Shown here in pieces: positions 9,687 through 18,121 of a stretch of DNA of 64,000 nt; the first letter of the stretch is position 1, and each line of letters starts with the position of its first letter. The DNA comes from Embleya scabrispora DSM 41855 (GTDB taxonomy: Bacteria; Actinomycetota; Actinomycetes; Streptomycetales; Streptomycetaceae), in the NCBI RefSeq assembly GCF_000372745.1, contig NZ_KB889596.1, positions 124,001-188,000 of the forward strand, in the 5' to 3' direction. A program made the position numbers and the translations under genes. The notes below the pieces were generated by a model. The model searched no databases and was not told where the DNA came from. It worked only from the letters and a program-made list of their open reading frames with translations.

Positions 9687-10451
9687 ATGACCGCCGTACT
9701 GGTCGCCGCCGGCGCCTTCTTGATGACCCTGCTCGGCGGTTGGGTGGCGCAGCGTATCGGCGACCGCCGACACCTCGTACTCGGTTTCGCCGCCGGGCTG
9801 ATGCTCGGAGTCGTCGCGTTCGACCTGCTGCCCGAGGCGCTGTCCGCGGCGGGCGACCGGCTGGGCGGCGTGCCGGAGGCGTTGCTGATGTTCGTCCTCG
9901 GCTTCCTGGTCCTGCACGTGGTCGAGCGCTCGGTGGCGATCCACCGGGGTCACGAGGGCGAGTACGCACCACACGCCCACCATCACGGCCCGACCATGGG
10001 CGCGGACGGGCGGGCGAAGGGCATCGGCCTGACCGCCGCCGTCGCGCTGGTGGGGCACAGCGTGATGGACGGCTTCGCGATCGGCGCGGCCTTCCAGGCC
10101 GGTACGACGGTGGGCACCACGGTCGCGATCGCGGTGGTCGCGCACGACTTCGCGGACGGCTTCAACACGTACACGGTCACCCGCATGTACGGCAACGACC
10201 GCCGCCGCGCCCTGGCCCTGCTGGGCGCGGATGCGCTGGCGCCGGTGACCGGCGCGGCCATCACGCTCGCGTTCACCATCCCGGAACAGGCCCTCGGCCT
10301 CTACCTGGGCTTCTTCGCCGGCTTCCTCCTCTACCTCGCCACCGCCGACATCCTCCCCGAGGCGCACAGCCCACACCCCTCGGGCTCGACCCTGCTGTGC
10401 ACGATCGTGGGGGTGGGCTTCCTTTGGTGGGTCATCGCGCTGGCGCAGTAG
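9687..10451 (+). CDS. ZIP-family divalent metal transporter
   Basis: This 254-residue membrane protein has about eight hydrophobic helices. Helix IV carries HSVMDGFAIG and helix V HDFADGFNTY, the paired His/Asp motifs that form the ZIP metal site. A cytosolic His-rich loop (HRGHEGEYAPHAHHHGP) lies between helices III and IV, as is usual in this family. It probably moves zinc or another divalent cation into the cytoplasm. ATG 9687 begins the first helix (TAVLVAAGAFLMTLLGGW). It is convergent with the VOC gene across a perfect hairpin. Confidence 0.87.
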   Translation: MTAVLVAAGAFLMTLLGGWVAQRIGDRRHLVLGFAAGLMLGVVAFDLLPEALSAAGDRLGGVPEALLMFVLGFLVLHVVERSVAIHRGHEGEYAPHAHHHGPTMGADGRAKGIGLTAAVALVGHSVMDGFAIGAAFQAGTTVGTTVAIAVVAHDFADGFNTYTVTRMYGNDRRRALALLGADALAPVTGAAITLAFTIPEQALGLYLGFFAGFLLYLATADILPEAHSPHPSGSTLLCTIVGVGFLWWVIALAQ

Positions 10452-10474
10452 GCAGGGGCGGGGCGGGCGGGGCC

Positions 10475-10500
10475 GGCCGGGGCGCGCCGCTGCCCCGGCC
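10475..10500. terminator. Bidirectional terminator hairpin
   Basis: GGCCGGGGC (10475-10483) and GCCCCGGCC (10492-10500) form a perfect 9-bp stem with an 8-nt loop. It sits between the convergent ZIP and VOC genes and can serve both strands. Confidence 0.7.
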
Positions 10501-10505
10501 GTCGT

Positions 10506-10913
10506 TCAGCGCAGCAGCGGGCCGGTGCGCTCGATCAGGTCCCAGCGGTTGCCGTACAGATCTCGGAATACCGCGACGACGCCGTACTTCTCCCGCCGAG
10601 GCGGCTCCTCGAAGACCACGCCCGCGGCGAGCATCCGGGCGTGCTCGCGGGCGAAATCGTCGGTGTACAGGAACAGTCCGACCCGCCCGCCGGTCTGATC
10701 CCCCACCCGGGACCGCTGCTCGTCGTCCACGGCCCGGGCCAGCAGGACCGCCGCCTCGTTCGGCCCCGTACCGGGCGGCGCGACCACGACCCACCGCTTG
10801 CCGTCCGCCATCGGAGTGTCCTCGCGCAGGTCGAACCCGAGGGCGCGGGTGTAGAACGCGATGGCCTCGTCGTAATCCCGCACCACCACCGCCACCAGCC
10901 CGAGCCGGTTCAT
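10506..10913 (-). CDS. VOC-family (glyoxalase/bleomycin-resistance) protein
   Basis: This 135-residue vicinal-oxygen-chelate fold protein begins MNRLGLVAVVVRDYDEAIAF with the first beta-alpha-beta unit. The closing motif FRDLYGNRWDLIER is typical of the second unit. One or two metal-ligand positions are recognisable (the late Glu in LIER). The substrate is unknown; members include lyases, dioxygenases and drug-binding proteins. Its ATG overlaps the stop of the upstream membrane-protein gene (ATGA at 10910-10913), so the two are translationally coupled. Confidence 0.85.
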   Translation of the reverse strand: MNRLGLVAVVVRDYDEAIAFYTRALGFDLREDTPMADGKRWVVVAPPGTGPNEAAVLLARAVDDEQRSRVGDQTGGRVGLFLYTDDFAREHARMLAAGVVFEEPPRREKYGVVAVFRDLYGNRWDLIERTGPLLR

Positions 10914-11341
10914 CGACCACTCCCGCCGGCCGCGACCGCCGAGCCGGCCGCGAGCGCGAGGCACAGCGGCGAGTAGGCCACGCGATCCAACCGCCGAAAG
11001 CGCGCGGAGGACGATCCCGGCGACGCGAGGTCCGTCCGCCCGGCAAGGCCGAGCACACCACGCAGACCCAGTACGCCGGCCACTCCGAACGCCCCCAGCC
11101 GAGCCACCGCGGGCCGACTCCTCGGCCGCCCCGCGACCAACAGCGCTGCCGTACCCAACGCACCGGCGACAACAAAGCACGCCACCGGCCCGGGCACACT
11201 CGACTGTCCGACCACCGCATCCGACAGCGATTCCCGATCGGGCAACGGCCACGACGACCCCAGCCCCCACGCAACATGCAGACCGGCGAGCGCGGTCAGA
11301 CTCCCGACCGACATCCGCACGGCAACGCCCTCGATGCTCAT
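10910..11341 (-). CDS. DUF3995-like four-helix membrane protein
   Basis: This 143-residue protein has four predicted membrane helices: SLTALAGLHVAWGLG, PGPVACFVVAGALGTAALLVA, LGAFGVAGVLGLRGVLGLA and YSPLCLALAAGSAVAAGG. The HxxWGLGSSWP start and the DRVAYSPLCLALA end match the DUF3995 pattern. No function is known. It is the first gene of a two-gene unit with the overlapping VOC gene. Confidence 0.72.
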   Translation of the reverse strand: MSIEGVAVRMSVGSLTALAGLHVAWGLGSSWPLPDRESLSDAVVGQSSVPGPVACFVVAGALGTAALLVAGRPRSRPAVARLGAFGVAGVLGLRGVLGLAGRTDLASPGSSSARFRRLDRVAYSPLCLALAAGSAVAAGGSGR

Positions 11342-11473
11342 GCGCCCAAGCTACCTTCACGCACCCACACACCCCCGGCACGGGTCGACGCCCACCCGGG
11401 GAGCCGGCACCGACGCCGCCACGTGGTGACGGGCTCGGATCCCTCCTCCGAATTCCGCTGTGGGCGGACCTCC

Positions 11474-11509
11474 TTGCCTTCCACCCACATCGGCGTAAGT
11501 TGAATTACA
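11474..11509 (+). promoter_or_regulatory. Leaderless promoter of the 11509 gene
   Basis: TTGCCT (11474-11479), a 16-bp spacer and TAAGTT (11496-11501) match -35 and TAnnnT -10 elements. The ATG at 11509 lies 8 bp past the -10, and no ribosome-binding site is present, so the transcript is probably leaderless. Confidence 0.5.
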
Positions 11510-12042
11510 TGATTACAACCAAGCAGGAAGCCGTACGAGGCTGGTTCACCGGACGCCTCCCCGAGGGGCTGTTCACCGCACTCGTCGACGTGACCGTCGA
11601 CCGCGAGGAAATCACCGTCATCGGCCGCATCCCCGAGCCGGAACTCGCCGACGCCGTCTCGGCCGACGAGCGCGACGCGGCCCGCGACGGCCGAATCGCC
11701 GAATTCCGCGAACGCACCCGCGAGGACCGCATGGCCGTGGCCCGCGAAGCCGAGCGCCGCTTCGGCCGCAAGGTCTCCTGGGGCGTCGAATGCGGCAGCA
11801 CCCGCGCCCTTTACACCACGGTCTCCGTACCGGTCATGACCCGCCTCCGCCAGCCCGAGCGTCAAGTCCTCGACACCCTGGTCGCCGGCGGCGTCGCCCG
11901 CAGCCGCAGCGACGCGCTGGCCTGGTGCGTACGCCTCGTCCAACGCAACACCGACACCTGGCTCACCGACCTCCGCGAGTCCCTCGAAACCGTCGAACGC
12001 ATCCGCACCCAGGGCCCCGACACCACCACCCCCACCGCCTGA
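11509..12042 (+). CDS. Hypothetical protein, actinomycete-conserved type
   Basis: This 177-residue soluble protein starts MITTKQEAVRGWFTGRLPEG. Its N-terminal part is acidic and helix-rich (ELADAVSADERDAARDGRIAEFRERTREDRMAVAREAERRFG). A short beta segment (KVSWGVECGSTRALYTTVSVPVMTRL) follows. The C-terminal helices (ERQVLDTLVAGGVARSRSDALAWCVRLV) resemble a ribbon-helix-helix-like segment. I do not recognise a named family; such proteins are common but uncharacterised in streptomycetes. A TTG eight bases earlier is in frame, but ATG 11509 fits the leaderless promoter better. Confidence 0.7.
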   Translation: MITTKQEAVRGWFTGRLPEGLFTALVDVTVDREEITVIGRIPEPELADAVSADERDAARDGRIAEFRERTREDRMAVAREAERRFGRKVSWGVECGSTRALYTTVSVPVMTRLRQPERQVLDTLVAGGVARSRSDALAWCVRLVQRNTDTWLTDLRESLETVERIRTQGPDTTTPTA

Positions 12043-12160
12043 CCCCACCCCGGGCCCGGGCCGACCCTCCCCACTCGCCGCGCCCGTCATGCCCGCACGC
12101 GCGGCCGAGCCATGCCCGGGGCACGGACACGGGCCCACCCGGGAGCCGCCGATGAGCAAT

Positions 12161-12247
12161 GAGAGCGCCGATCTCAAACGAGAGCACTGCTCTTGACTCG
12201 GAGCAGCGAACGCAGAAGGATGCTCTCAGACGAGAGCGGTGCTCTCG
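12161..12247 (+). promoter_or_regulatory. Three GAGAGC-type operator palindromes
   Basis: Three 15-bp related sites precede the DUF2568 gene. They are GAGAGCGCCGATCTC (12161-12175, imperfect), GAGAGCACTGCTCTT (12180-12194, near-perfect) and GAGAGCGGTGCTCTC (12232-12246, perfect and flanked by C/G). The form AGAGC-N3-GCTCT is typical of a TetR-family operator. No tetR gene is adjacent, so the regulator must lie elsewhere. Confidence 0.6.
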
Positions 12248-12267
12248 CGGCAACGGGGGAGGCTCGC

Positions 12268-12633
12268 GTGATCGTGCTCTACTGGACCGCCATGGTGGCG
12301 TTGTTCCTGGCCGAGTTGGCAGTTGTCGGAGCCACCGGCTTCTGGGGGTTCACTCTCGATGCCGGTTGGCCGATCCGGATCCTGGTCGGACTGGCCGCGC
12401 CCGCGGTGATGATGCTCCTCTGGGGTCGGTTCGCCGCCGCCAACAATGCGGACGCGCTCACGGGCCTCCCGCGGATCCTCTTCGAGGTGGCGTGGTGGGG
12501 TACGGGCATCGCCGCGTTCGTCGCCGCCGGCCTCCTTCCCGGCGCGATCGGCGTCGCCGTCACCCGCCTTACCGGGCTCGCCGCCCAGCGCAGCAAGGCC
12601 CGCGCACAGCGCGGTGCGCGGACCTCCGACTGA
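12268..12633 (+). CDS. DUF2568/YrdB-like membrane protein
   Basis: This 121-residue protein has four hydrophobic helices, beginning VIVLYWTAMVALFLAELAVVGATGFWGF. The FLAELA...GFWGF start and the LFEVAWWGTGIAAFVAAG segment near the third and fourth helices match the DUF2568 (YrdB) family. Function is unknown. GTG 12268 follows a strong GGGGGAGG ribosome-binding site. It is preceded by three palindromic operator-like sites and is therefore likely repressed by a TetR-type protein encoded elsewhere. Confidence 0.78.
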   Translation: MIVLYWTAMVALFLAELAVVGATGFWGFTLDAGWPIRILVGLAAPAVMMLLWGRFAAANNADALTGLPRILFEVAWWGTGIAAFVAAGLLPGAIGVAVTRLTGLAAQRSKARAQRGARTSD

Positions 12634-12702
12634 GAATCGGTCGATGCGCTTCCCGTCCGACGACCGGGTCGCGCGCAGCCGGCGTCCTGCGACTCGGTGG
12701 GG

Positions 12703-13226
12703 TCAAGCGCACCGTTGTGCCTGTTGCCTTCGTGGAGCGGATCTGGACGAGGTCGCAGAGCTGGTTGGCCATCCACAGTCCCCGGCCACCGTCCTGATCG
12801 GGGGCGGGGCGGTGGCGGCCGGCGAGCGGGTCGACGATGTGGCCCGCGTCGTGGATCTCGCAGACGAACGAGGTTCCTCGGTCCAGACGGCGACCGTCCC
12901 GTGGCCGCCGCCGTGCACGATGCTGTTGCCCGCGATCTCGCCGATGCCGCGGAACACGCGTGCGCCGTTGCGCTCCGCCCAGTCCTGCCAGACCGGGATG
13001 ATCCGAGCCGGGTTGCGGCCCACCCGCTCCATGTCGATCCAGGCCACCCGGTCGGCGTCGGCGCCCAGTTCGTCGCGCAGCGCGCCGGCCCGCGGTTCGA
13101 TCACCGCGACGCCGACCGCCTCGTCGGCGGCCAGGCCGGCCCGAACGTAGCCCGCGGCGTGCTCGACGAATCCTCGATGCCCGCGTAGAGCAAGGCGTCG
13201 TGCCGGAACATCGTGGCACTCGTCAT
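12703..13226 (-). pseudogene. Decayed MEDS-domain / HATPase anti-sigma-type regulator
   Basis: The gene starts at ATG 13226 (MTSATMFRHDALLYAGIE) with the N-terminus of a MEDS sensory domain. A 1-nt loss near 13172 breaks the frame; in the next frame it resumes as FVEHAAGYVRAGLAADEAVG and continues to FRGIGE. There the sequence joins directly to EIAGNSIVHGGGHGTVAVW, the N-box of a GHKL ATPase. The part between the MEDS RGIGE motif and the N-box is missing, probably a deletion of several dozen codons. A second frameshift near 12875 precedes FVCEIHDAGHIVDPLAG and DQDGGRGLWMANQLCDLV, the G-box. Two frameshifts plus a deletion make it a clear pseudogene. Confidence 0.8.
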
Positions 13227-13762
13227 CCGGTCTTCACCTTCTCCGACACCGAGACCGGGTCCCGGGTCCACCCGGCGAGCCGAACGAGCACGCACGGTTC
13301 CCCGGATGCGCGGTGCGGGACCGGTACCGCTGCCCGTGCTCTGCCCGAACAGGGTCGAGCGCACGTGCACGCCGTTGGCGAGGCCGACCTCGCCGCACAG
13401 GCGTGTGCCCGGTGGCGGCGAGGTCCGCTCCCCCCGGAACACGCCGTCCGCACGGTCGCCGCCCATGCTCGTCCCTCCCCACGCTGCCGATCGTCCTCGC
13501 CAAGCTACCCAACACCAGCCTTCCGACACCGGTCACCACGGACGTCCCCGCAACCACAGGAGTGCACCCTGCGCCTGCGTCCGCCCGTCGCGCGTCAGCC
13601 CCTCCCTCCGGCGGAGCGACCAGGTACGGGATTCGTACCGGCGGTTCGGCCGTTACCGTTCCGTCCAATTTCGGCCATGTGATGTCCACCTGGCGCACCG
13701 TGGACCGCCGCTACCGTTGCCGGCATGATCCGCATCCCTCTTTCGTCCCTCGGAGTCGTCCG
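13227..13762. other. Non-coding gap upstream of uppP
   Basis: This 536-bp region lies between the MEDS pseudogene and uppP. Open frames cross it on both strands, but none shows a recognisable domain or a good start. It may hold the eroded upstream part of the anti-sigma locus and the uppP promoter. Confidence 0.4.
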
Positions 13763-14602
13763 GTGATCGGTTGGTTCGAGGCCGTTGTACTCGGCTTGGT
13801 CCAGGGGCTCACCGAGTTCCTGCCGATCTCCTCCAGCGCACATCTGCGCATCGTGTCGGCGTTCGCCGGCTGGGAGGACCCGGGCTCGGCGTTCACCGCC
13901 GTGACCCAGATCGGGACGGAGACCGCCGTCCTGATCTACTTCCGCAAGGACATCGGCAAGATCATCGCGACCTGGGTGAAGTCGCTGTACACCCCGTCCC
14001 TGCGCGGCGAACTCGACGCGCGCATGGGCTGGTACATCATCGTCGGCACACTGCCGATCGCGGTCCTGGGCCTGGTGTTCCAGGACACCATCGAGACCAC
14101 GTTCCGCGACCTGCGGCTGATCGGTACGACGCTGATCGTGTTCGGTCTGATCCTGCTGTTCGCGGACCGGATGGCGCTGAACAACCGAGGGATGGACAAG
14201 CTCAACGGCAAGGAGTCGTTGATCTACGGCTTCGCGCAATCGCTCGCACTGATTCCCGGCGTCTCGCGCTCGGGCGGTACGGTCACGGCGGGCCTGCTGA
14301 TGGGATACCGGCGCGAGGTCGCCGCGCGGTACTCGTTCCTGCTGGCCATTCCGGCCGTACTGGCCTCCGGCGGCCTCGAGTTGTTCAAGATCGGCGAGGG
14401 GCCGGCGCCGGCGTGGGGGCCGACGATCCTGGCCACGGTGGTTGCCTTCGTGGTCGGCTACGCGGCGATCGCGTGGTTCCTGAAGTACATCAGCACGCAC
14501 AGCTTCACGGTCTTCGTCGCCTACCGCGTGGCCCTGGGCCTGGTCGTCCTGGGCCTGGTGATCTTCGGTGCGCTGGAGCCGACGGCGGGAGCGGCCGAGT
14601 AG
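13763..14602 (+). CDS. uppP: Undecaprenyl-diphosphatase
   Basis: This 279-residue integral membrane enzyme recycles undecaprenyl diphosphate to the monophosphate carrier for peptidoglycan synthesis and confers bacitracin tolerance. The first signature GLVQGLTEFLPISSSAHLRI is near residues 11-30. The second, PGVSRSGGTVTAGLLMG, is near residues 165-181. Both carry the catalytic Glu, Ser, Arg and His residues. Multiple membrane helices and the length match BacA/UppP. GTG 13763 directly precedes IGWFEAVVLGLVQG and has GGAG 9-10 nt upstream. Strong terminator structure follows the gene. Confidence 0.95.
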   Translation: MIGWFEAVVLGLVQGLTEFLPISSSAHLRIVSAFAGWEDPGSAFTAVTQIGTETAVLIYFRKDIGKIIATWVKSLYTPSLRGELDARMGWYIIVGTLPIAVLGLVFQDTIETTFRDLRLIGTTLIVFGLILLFADRMALNNRGMDKLNGKESLIYGFAQSLALIPGVSRSGGTVTAGLLMGYRREVAARYSFLLAIPAVLASGGLELFKIGEGPAPAWGPTILATVVAFVVGYAAIAWFLKYISTHSFTVFVAYRVALGLVVLGLVIFGALEPTAGAAE

Positions 14603-14644
14603 GTTTCCACTCTCGTTTCGGCGCCGCTCGGCCCGAACCGTTCC

Positions 14645-14706
14645 GACGGCACGACGCCCGCGCCCGCCGCGTACCCACGCACGGCGGACCCGGGCGTCGT
14701 GCCGTC
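14645..14706. terminator. Long bidirectional hairpin after uppP
   Basis: GACGGCACGACGCCCG (14645-14660) pairs perfectly over 16 bp with 14691-14706. The 30-nt loop contains an inner CCGCCG/CGGCGG stem (14664-14669 and 14682-14687). It lies between convergent uppP and the gene ending at 14811. Confidence 0.75.
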
Positions 14707-14810
14707 ACCCCGGCTCGGGCACCGGACGGGCTCGGGCACCAGGACGTGCGGCACGGGAGTATCGGCACACGCGGAACTGGCCTGTCCCTCAATCGGCACT
14801 CCCTCGGCGC

Positions 14811-15647
14811 TCACGCGTCGCCGAGCATGGCGAAGACGAAGGCCAGCCGGCGGTCGACCCAGGGCGCCAGGACGCGAACCGGCTGATGTCGTCCGTCCGT
14901 GGTCATCACCAGTTCGCCGGCGGCCTTCCAGCCGAGCACGCGTGGGCGGACCGGGCCGAGCGAACCGTCGTTGCCGGAGAGCAGGGTGTCGAAGGTGAGG
15001 CTGATCGCGGTGTCCGCCGTGTGCGCCGCCAACCTGCGCGGATCGGTCGTGGCGAAGAGGTTGCGGCCGACGATCTCGGGCCGGCCGGCCTGGTCGATCC
15101 GCCACGTGTGCTTGAGCAGACGACTGGCGGGCGGGATCCGGCGGATGGTGCCGACAAGTTCGCCGTCGGCGGCCCGGACCCGGTCGTGGCGTACGCCGTC
15201 GATCGTCTCGGCGGCGTCCACCGTGCACAGCAGGCTGCCGTCGGGCAGGTGGAGCGAGCGGCGGTCGTCGCCGGCGAACGCGCATGGGGTGAAGAAGCCG
15301 CCCGATCCGCCGCCGCGGAGGATGCGGATCCCGACCCGCGAACCGAGTGTGGACTTCGCGGCGGCTGTGGTGGAGGAAGGGGAGGAGGATGCGAGCGGGC
15401 CGTATGTGAACGCGGTCACGGCTTGCCAATCGGCCGGGTCCGCGGCGGATGCCGACTCGTCCGACTCATCCGATGCGGGCTTCGCGCCGCCCGAGGTCTT
15501 CGACTCGGGCTCGCGCGTGGCGGTCCTGTTCGAATCGGCCACGTGGCCCGGCTCCGGCAGCGACCCCGGTACCGGCGCCTCCGCGTCCGGCCCCGCTGTC
15601 GCGGTCGGTTCCGCTTCCGGACGCGCCCTACCCCTGCCGAACACCAT
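14811..15647 (-). CDS. Hypothetical protein with tubby/LURP-like C-terminal domain
   Basis: This 278-residue protein has an acidic, disordered N-terminus (about residues 1-85, rich in Glu, Ser and Pro). A beta-rich domain follows: SLHLPDGSLLCTVDAAET, VRAADGELVGTIRRIPPASRLLKHTWRI, EIVGRNLF, then AFVFAMLGDA at the end. The pattern of paired 'xxDGxLxGxI' and 'WRIDQAGRPEI' strands resembles the tubby C-terminal-like / LURP-one fold, but this is a weak call. ATG 15647 follows GGGGCTCGG. It lies downstream of the HATPase gene on the same strand after about 150 bp. Confidence 0.65.
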   Translation of the reverse strand: MVFGRGRARPEAEPTATAGPDAEAPVPGSLPEPGHVADSNRTATREPESKTSGGAKPASDESDESASAADPADWQAVTAFTYGPLASSSPSSTTAAAKSTLGSRVGIRILRGGGSGGFFTPCAFAGDDRRSLHLPDGSLLCTVDAAETIDGVRHDRVRAADGELVGTIRRIPPASRLLKHTWRIDQAGRPEIVGRNLFATTDPRRLAAHTADTAISLTFDTLLSGNDGSLGPVRPRVLGWKAAGELVMTTDGRHQPVRVLAPWVDRRLAFVFAMLGDA

Positions 15648-15796
15648 CCGAGCCCCGTTCTTCCCCGTCACGACACGTGGATGGGCGCGGAGGCGGGCGG
15701 GTGGAGGTCGTCCGCGCAGACCCAGCCGTCCGGGCGATCGCACCACCCTGCCCGTACGCCTGCGCGCCGGTACGTGTCCGACCGTATCGGGCGGGC

Positions 15797-16192
15797 TCAG
15801 TCCTCCTCGAACCCGGCACACACCGCCTTGCGTCCGCTGCTGCGCAGTTCCACCTTGAACCGGTGGGTGAGCGCGGCGACCACGAGCAGGCCGCGGCCGG
15901 CCTCGGCGTCCTCCAGTACCTCGACGGGAGACGGCAACGAACACGGCAGGCAGTCGAGCACCTCCACCCACAGGACCCGGCCGTGCAACGACGCGGAGAC
16001 CTCGTAATCCCCGTAGTCCCCGGCATGTTCGACGGCGTTCGAGGCCAGCTCGGAGGTGACCCGTACCGGGTCGTCGGACTCGAAGCCGACCCGCTCGCAG
16101 AAGCGCCGCACGTGTGCGCGGGCGGCGGAGACGGTTTGCGGTTTCGACACGAGCCGTACGGTCGCGCGCGTTCTGGACACGGTGGTGGCCAC
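15797..16192 (-). CDS. RsbW-like ATP-binding protein
   Basis: This 131-residue stand-alone GHKL ATPase domain has an N-box VTSELASNAVEHAGDYGDYEV and a G-box region EDAEAGRGLLVVAALTHRFKV. The usual 'D.G' loop is modified to EVLDCLPCSLP. Such proteins in streptomycetes act as anti-sigma-factor kinases or partners of conservon-like systems. GTG 16192 has GGAGGGGGA just upstream; the longer frame to 16243 adds residues without domain similarity. No sigma factor or STAS partner is adjacent. Confidence 0.85.
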   Translation of the reverse strand: MATTVSRTRATVRLVSKPQTVSAARAHVRRFCERVGFESDDPVRVTSELASNAVEHAGDYGDYEVSASLHGRVLWVEVLDCLPCSLPSPVEVLEDAEAGRGLLVVAALTHRFKVELRSSGRKAVCAGFEED

Positions 16193-16664
16193 GTCTCCCC
16201 CTCCAGTCGGTCGGGCTGCTGAGAGCACCGTGATCGAATACACCCTGGAAACGGGCCCGAACTGCGATTATCGGTCGCCGAACGTCCGCGATCCGGTAGA
16301 ACCGCGGCAAGATCGATGGACCACTTGGAAGTTACCGAATCCGAGCGCCTTCCGGGCGGATCGCTTGGCAAAGAAAACCGCGAATGGGACCGGACAACCC
16401 GCGCGTATGACAACAACCAACCATCCGAGTCCGGCAGTTCGCCGAACCCGCAGGTCACAGCCACCCTACCGACGACACGACGGGAGCGGGCGGCACTGCG
16501 ACGGTGGCGAAATCGCGGGTCGGGTCGGGCGTGCCGGACGGGCGCGAACAGGCGCGGAAGGGCGCGTGGCCGGCAGGCCGAGCGGCGCGCGGGGGCGTGA
16601 AGACGCGCTTCAGCGCGCGGAGATGCCGGCCTCGGCGCCACGCCGCCACCCGACCCGCCCTCGG
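16193..16664. other. Intergenic region upstream of the HATPase gene
   Basis: This 472-bp stretch lies between the end of the lipoprotein gene (16665) and the start of the HATPase gene (16192), both on the minus strand. It must carry the HATPase promoter. A short GTGAAG...CTTCA inverted repeat near 16598-16613 may end the lipoprotein transcript. Nothing else is evident. Confidence 0.4.
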
Positions 16665-17330
16665 TCAGAACCGCACCGACCGTTCGATCGACTCGATCTC
16701 ACCGAATCGTTCGGTGGCGCTGCTCGGCGCCGAGGACAACATGTAGATCGGTACCGCCCCGGTATCGATGACCGTGACCCGGAGCCGGAACGGCGCCACG
16801 TTCTTGTCCTCGGGGGTGCACTCGATGTCCATCAGCCACGCGTTGCGGCCGTCGAGTCGGGCCGCCTCGCTGGAGCGGACCGAGTCCTGGGCCTTGGCCG
16901 GGTAGATCAGTTCCAGCTGGGTCCGGCCCACGGTCTCGGCCATCTCCGGCATCGAGCGCGGCTTGGACACGTACACCTTGGTGTCCACCACGCCGACCAT
17001 GAACGTCCCGAGCGGATTCTTCGGGTCGGCGGTCGGCCCGGCCGTGGGGTTGGCGGTGGGGTTGGCCGCGGGGTTGGCGGTCTTGGGGTCGACCGTGGAG
17101 GCGACGGAGGAGTACAGGCCGATCACGGCGTCCGGCGGCTTGGGGTACCAGCCCTGGGGCAGCACGTACGAGATGTGCGCCTTGGGGTCGCGGATCTCGC
17201 CGGGCCGGGCCGAGTGCGTGGGCGACGGCGTCGCGGACGGCTCGGCCTTGGCGTCCTTGTCCTCGGCGGGGCCGCACGCGCCGACGGCTATCAGTGCGGC
17301 GACGGTCATCCCCAGTACCGCGCGCCTCAT
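16665..17330 (-). CDS. Putative lipoprotein
   Basis: This 221-residue protein has a short signal (MRRAVLGMTVAALIAVGAC) with lipidated Cys19, followed by a Pro/Ser/Thr spacer. The globular part starts HISYVLPQGWYPKPPDAV. A low-complexity insert of alternating NP/TA residues (PKTANPAANPTANPTAGPTADP) lies near residues 82-103. The C-terminus (DIECTPEDKNVAPFRLRVTVI...IESIERSVRF) resembles LpqN/PsbP-like lipoproteins in outline only. Its ATG overlaps the stop of the upstream repeat-protein gene (ATGA, 17327-17330), so the two are coupled. Confidence 0.78.
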   Translation of the reverse strand: MRRAVLGMTVAALIAVGACGPAEDKDAKAEPSATPSPTHSARPGEIRDPKAHISYVLPQGWYPKPPDAVIGLYSSVASTVDPKTANPAANPTANPTAGPTADPKNPLGTFMVGVVDTKVYVSKPRSMPEMAETVGRTQLELIYPAKAQDSVRSSEAARLDGRNAWLMDIECTPEDKNVAPFRLRVTVIDTGAVPIYMLSSAPSSATERFGEIESIERSVRF

Positions 17331-18121
17331 CCCTCGATCTCCACGTCGCCCGCCTCGACTGCGGCGCGGTAGGCCGCCTCGACCTCGCTCTTGTCCGCGC
17401 CCTCGCGGTCGAGCAGGTGCGCGTACAGCAGGCGCGAGCCGTCGATACCCGAGTCGAGCGCCCGCCGGATGTGCTCGCGCGCGGCGTCGATCCGGCCCGC
17501 GTCGAGTTCGGCGTCGCCGAGGTCGACCAGCGCGTCCTCCTGGCCCGCCTCGACCGCACGGGTCAGCCACGCGATGCCGTCGTCGACCGCGTCGCCGTTG
17601 AGCAACAACCGGCCGAGGTTGGCCATCGCGAACTCGTCGCCGGCCTCGGCCGCCGGGCGCAGCAGCGCCTCCGCCTCGGCGGCGCGGTCGAAGTCCTGGA
17701 GGAAGGCGGCGAAGTCGTTCGGCGCGTCGGGGTCGCCGGCTTCGAGCGCGGAGACGTACCAGCGCTCGGCCGCCTCGGGCTCGTCCAGCGCGTCGGCCAG
17801 CAGGTTGGCGATCGGCAGGGCCCACTGCGTCTCGCCGAGCCGATGCCGCTCGATCAGCAGGTCGACGGCGGCGTCCGGCCGGCCGGTGACCTCGAGCAGT
17901 TCGCTGAGCGCGTCCACCGCCTCGGCGTCCCCCTCCGCCAGCGCCTCGCGCAGGATCGCCTCGGCGGTCTCGTCACCTCCCGCGAACATCAACTCGCCGG
18001 CCTTGCGCCGAGCCTCGGGCACGCCGGAGTCGGCGGCATCGAGATAGAGCTTGACGGCGGCGTCCATGCGCCCCTCGCGCATTGCTTGGTCGGCTTGGGC
18101 GAGGTGGTCAGTGCCGGACAT
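17327..18121 (-). CDS. TPR/Sel1-like repeat protein
   Basis: This 264-residue soluble protein is built of about seven helical repeats of 30-36 residues with the pattern AxxWYxxALExGDPDAxxDxAxxL. Examples include AAVKLYLDAADSGVPEARRK, ERWYVSALEAGDPDAPND, ALLRPAAEAGDEFAMANLG and AIAWLTRAVEAGQEDALVDLG. This is typical of tetratricopeptide/Sel1-like scaffolds. ATG 18121 has AGGAC upstream. It is translationally coupled to the downstream lipoprotein, which suggests a shared envelope-associated role that cannot be specified. Confidence 0.85.
   Translation of the reverse strand: MSGTDHLAQADQAMREGRMDAAVKLYLDAADSGVPEARRKAGELMFAGGDETAEAILREALAEGDAEAVDALSELLEVTGRPDAAVDLLIERHRLGETQWALPIANLLADALDEPEAAERWYVSALEAGDPDAPNDFAAFLQDFDRAAEAEALLRPAAEAGDEFAMANLGRLLLNGDAVDDGIAWLTRAVEAGQEDALVDLGDAELDAGRIDAAREHIRRALDSGIDGSRLLYAHLLDREGADKSEVEAAYRAAVEAGDVEIEG

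Noticed and set aside
13101-13529. In-frame upstream extension of the MEDS pseudogene
   Set aside because: The extra residues match no domain, and the MEDS start at 13226 has its own ribosome-binding site.
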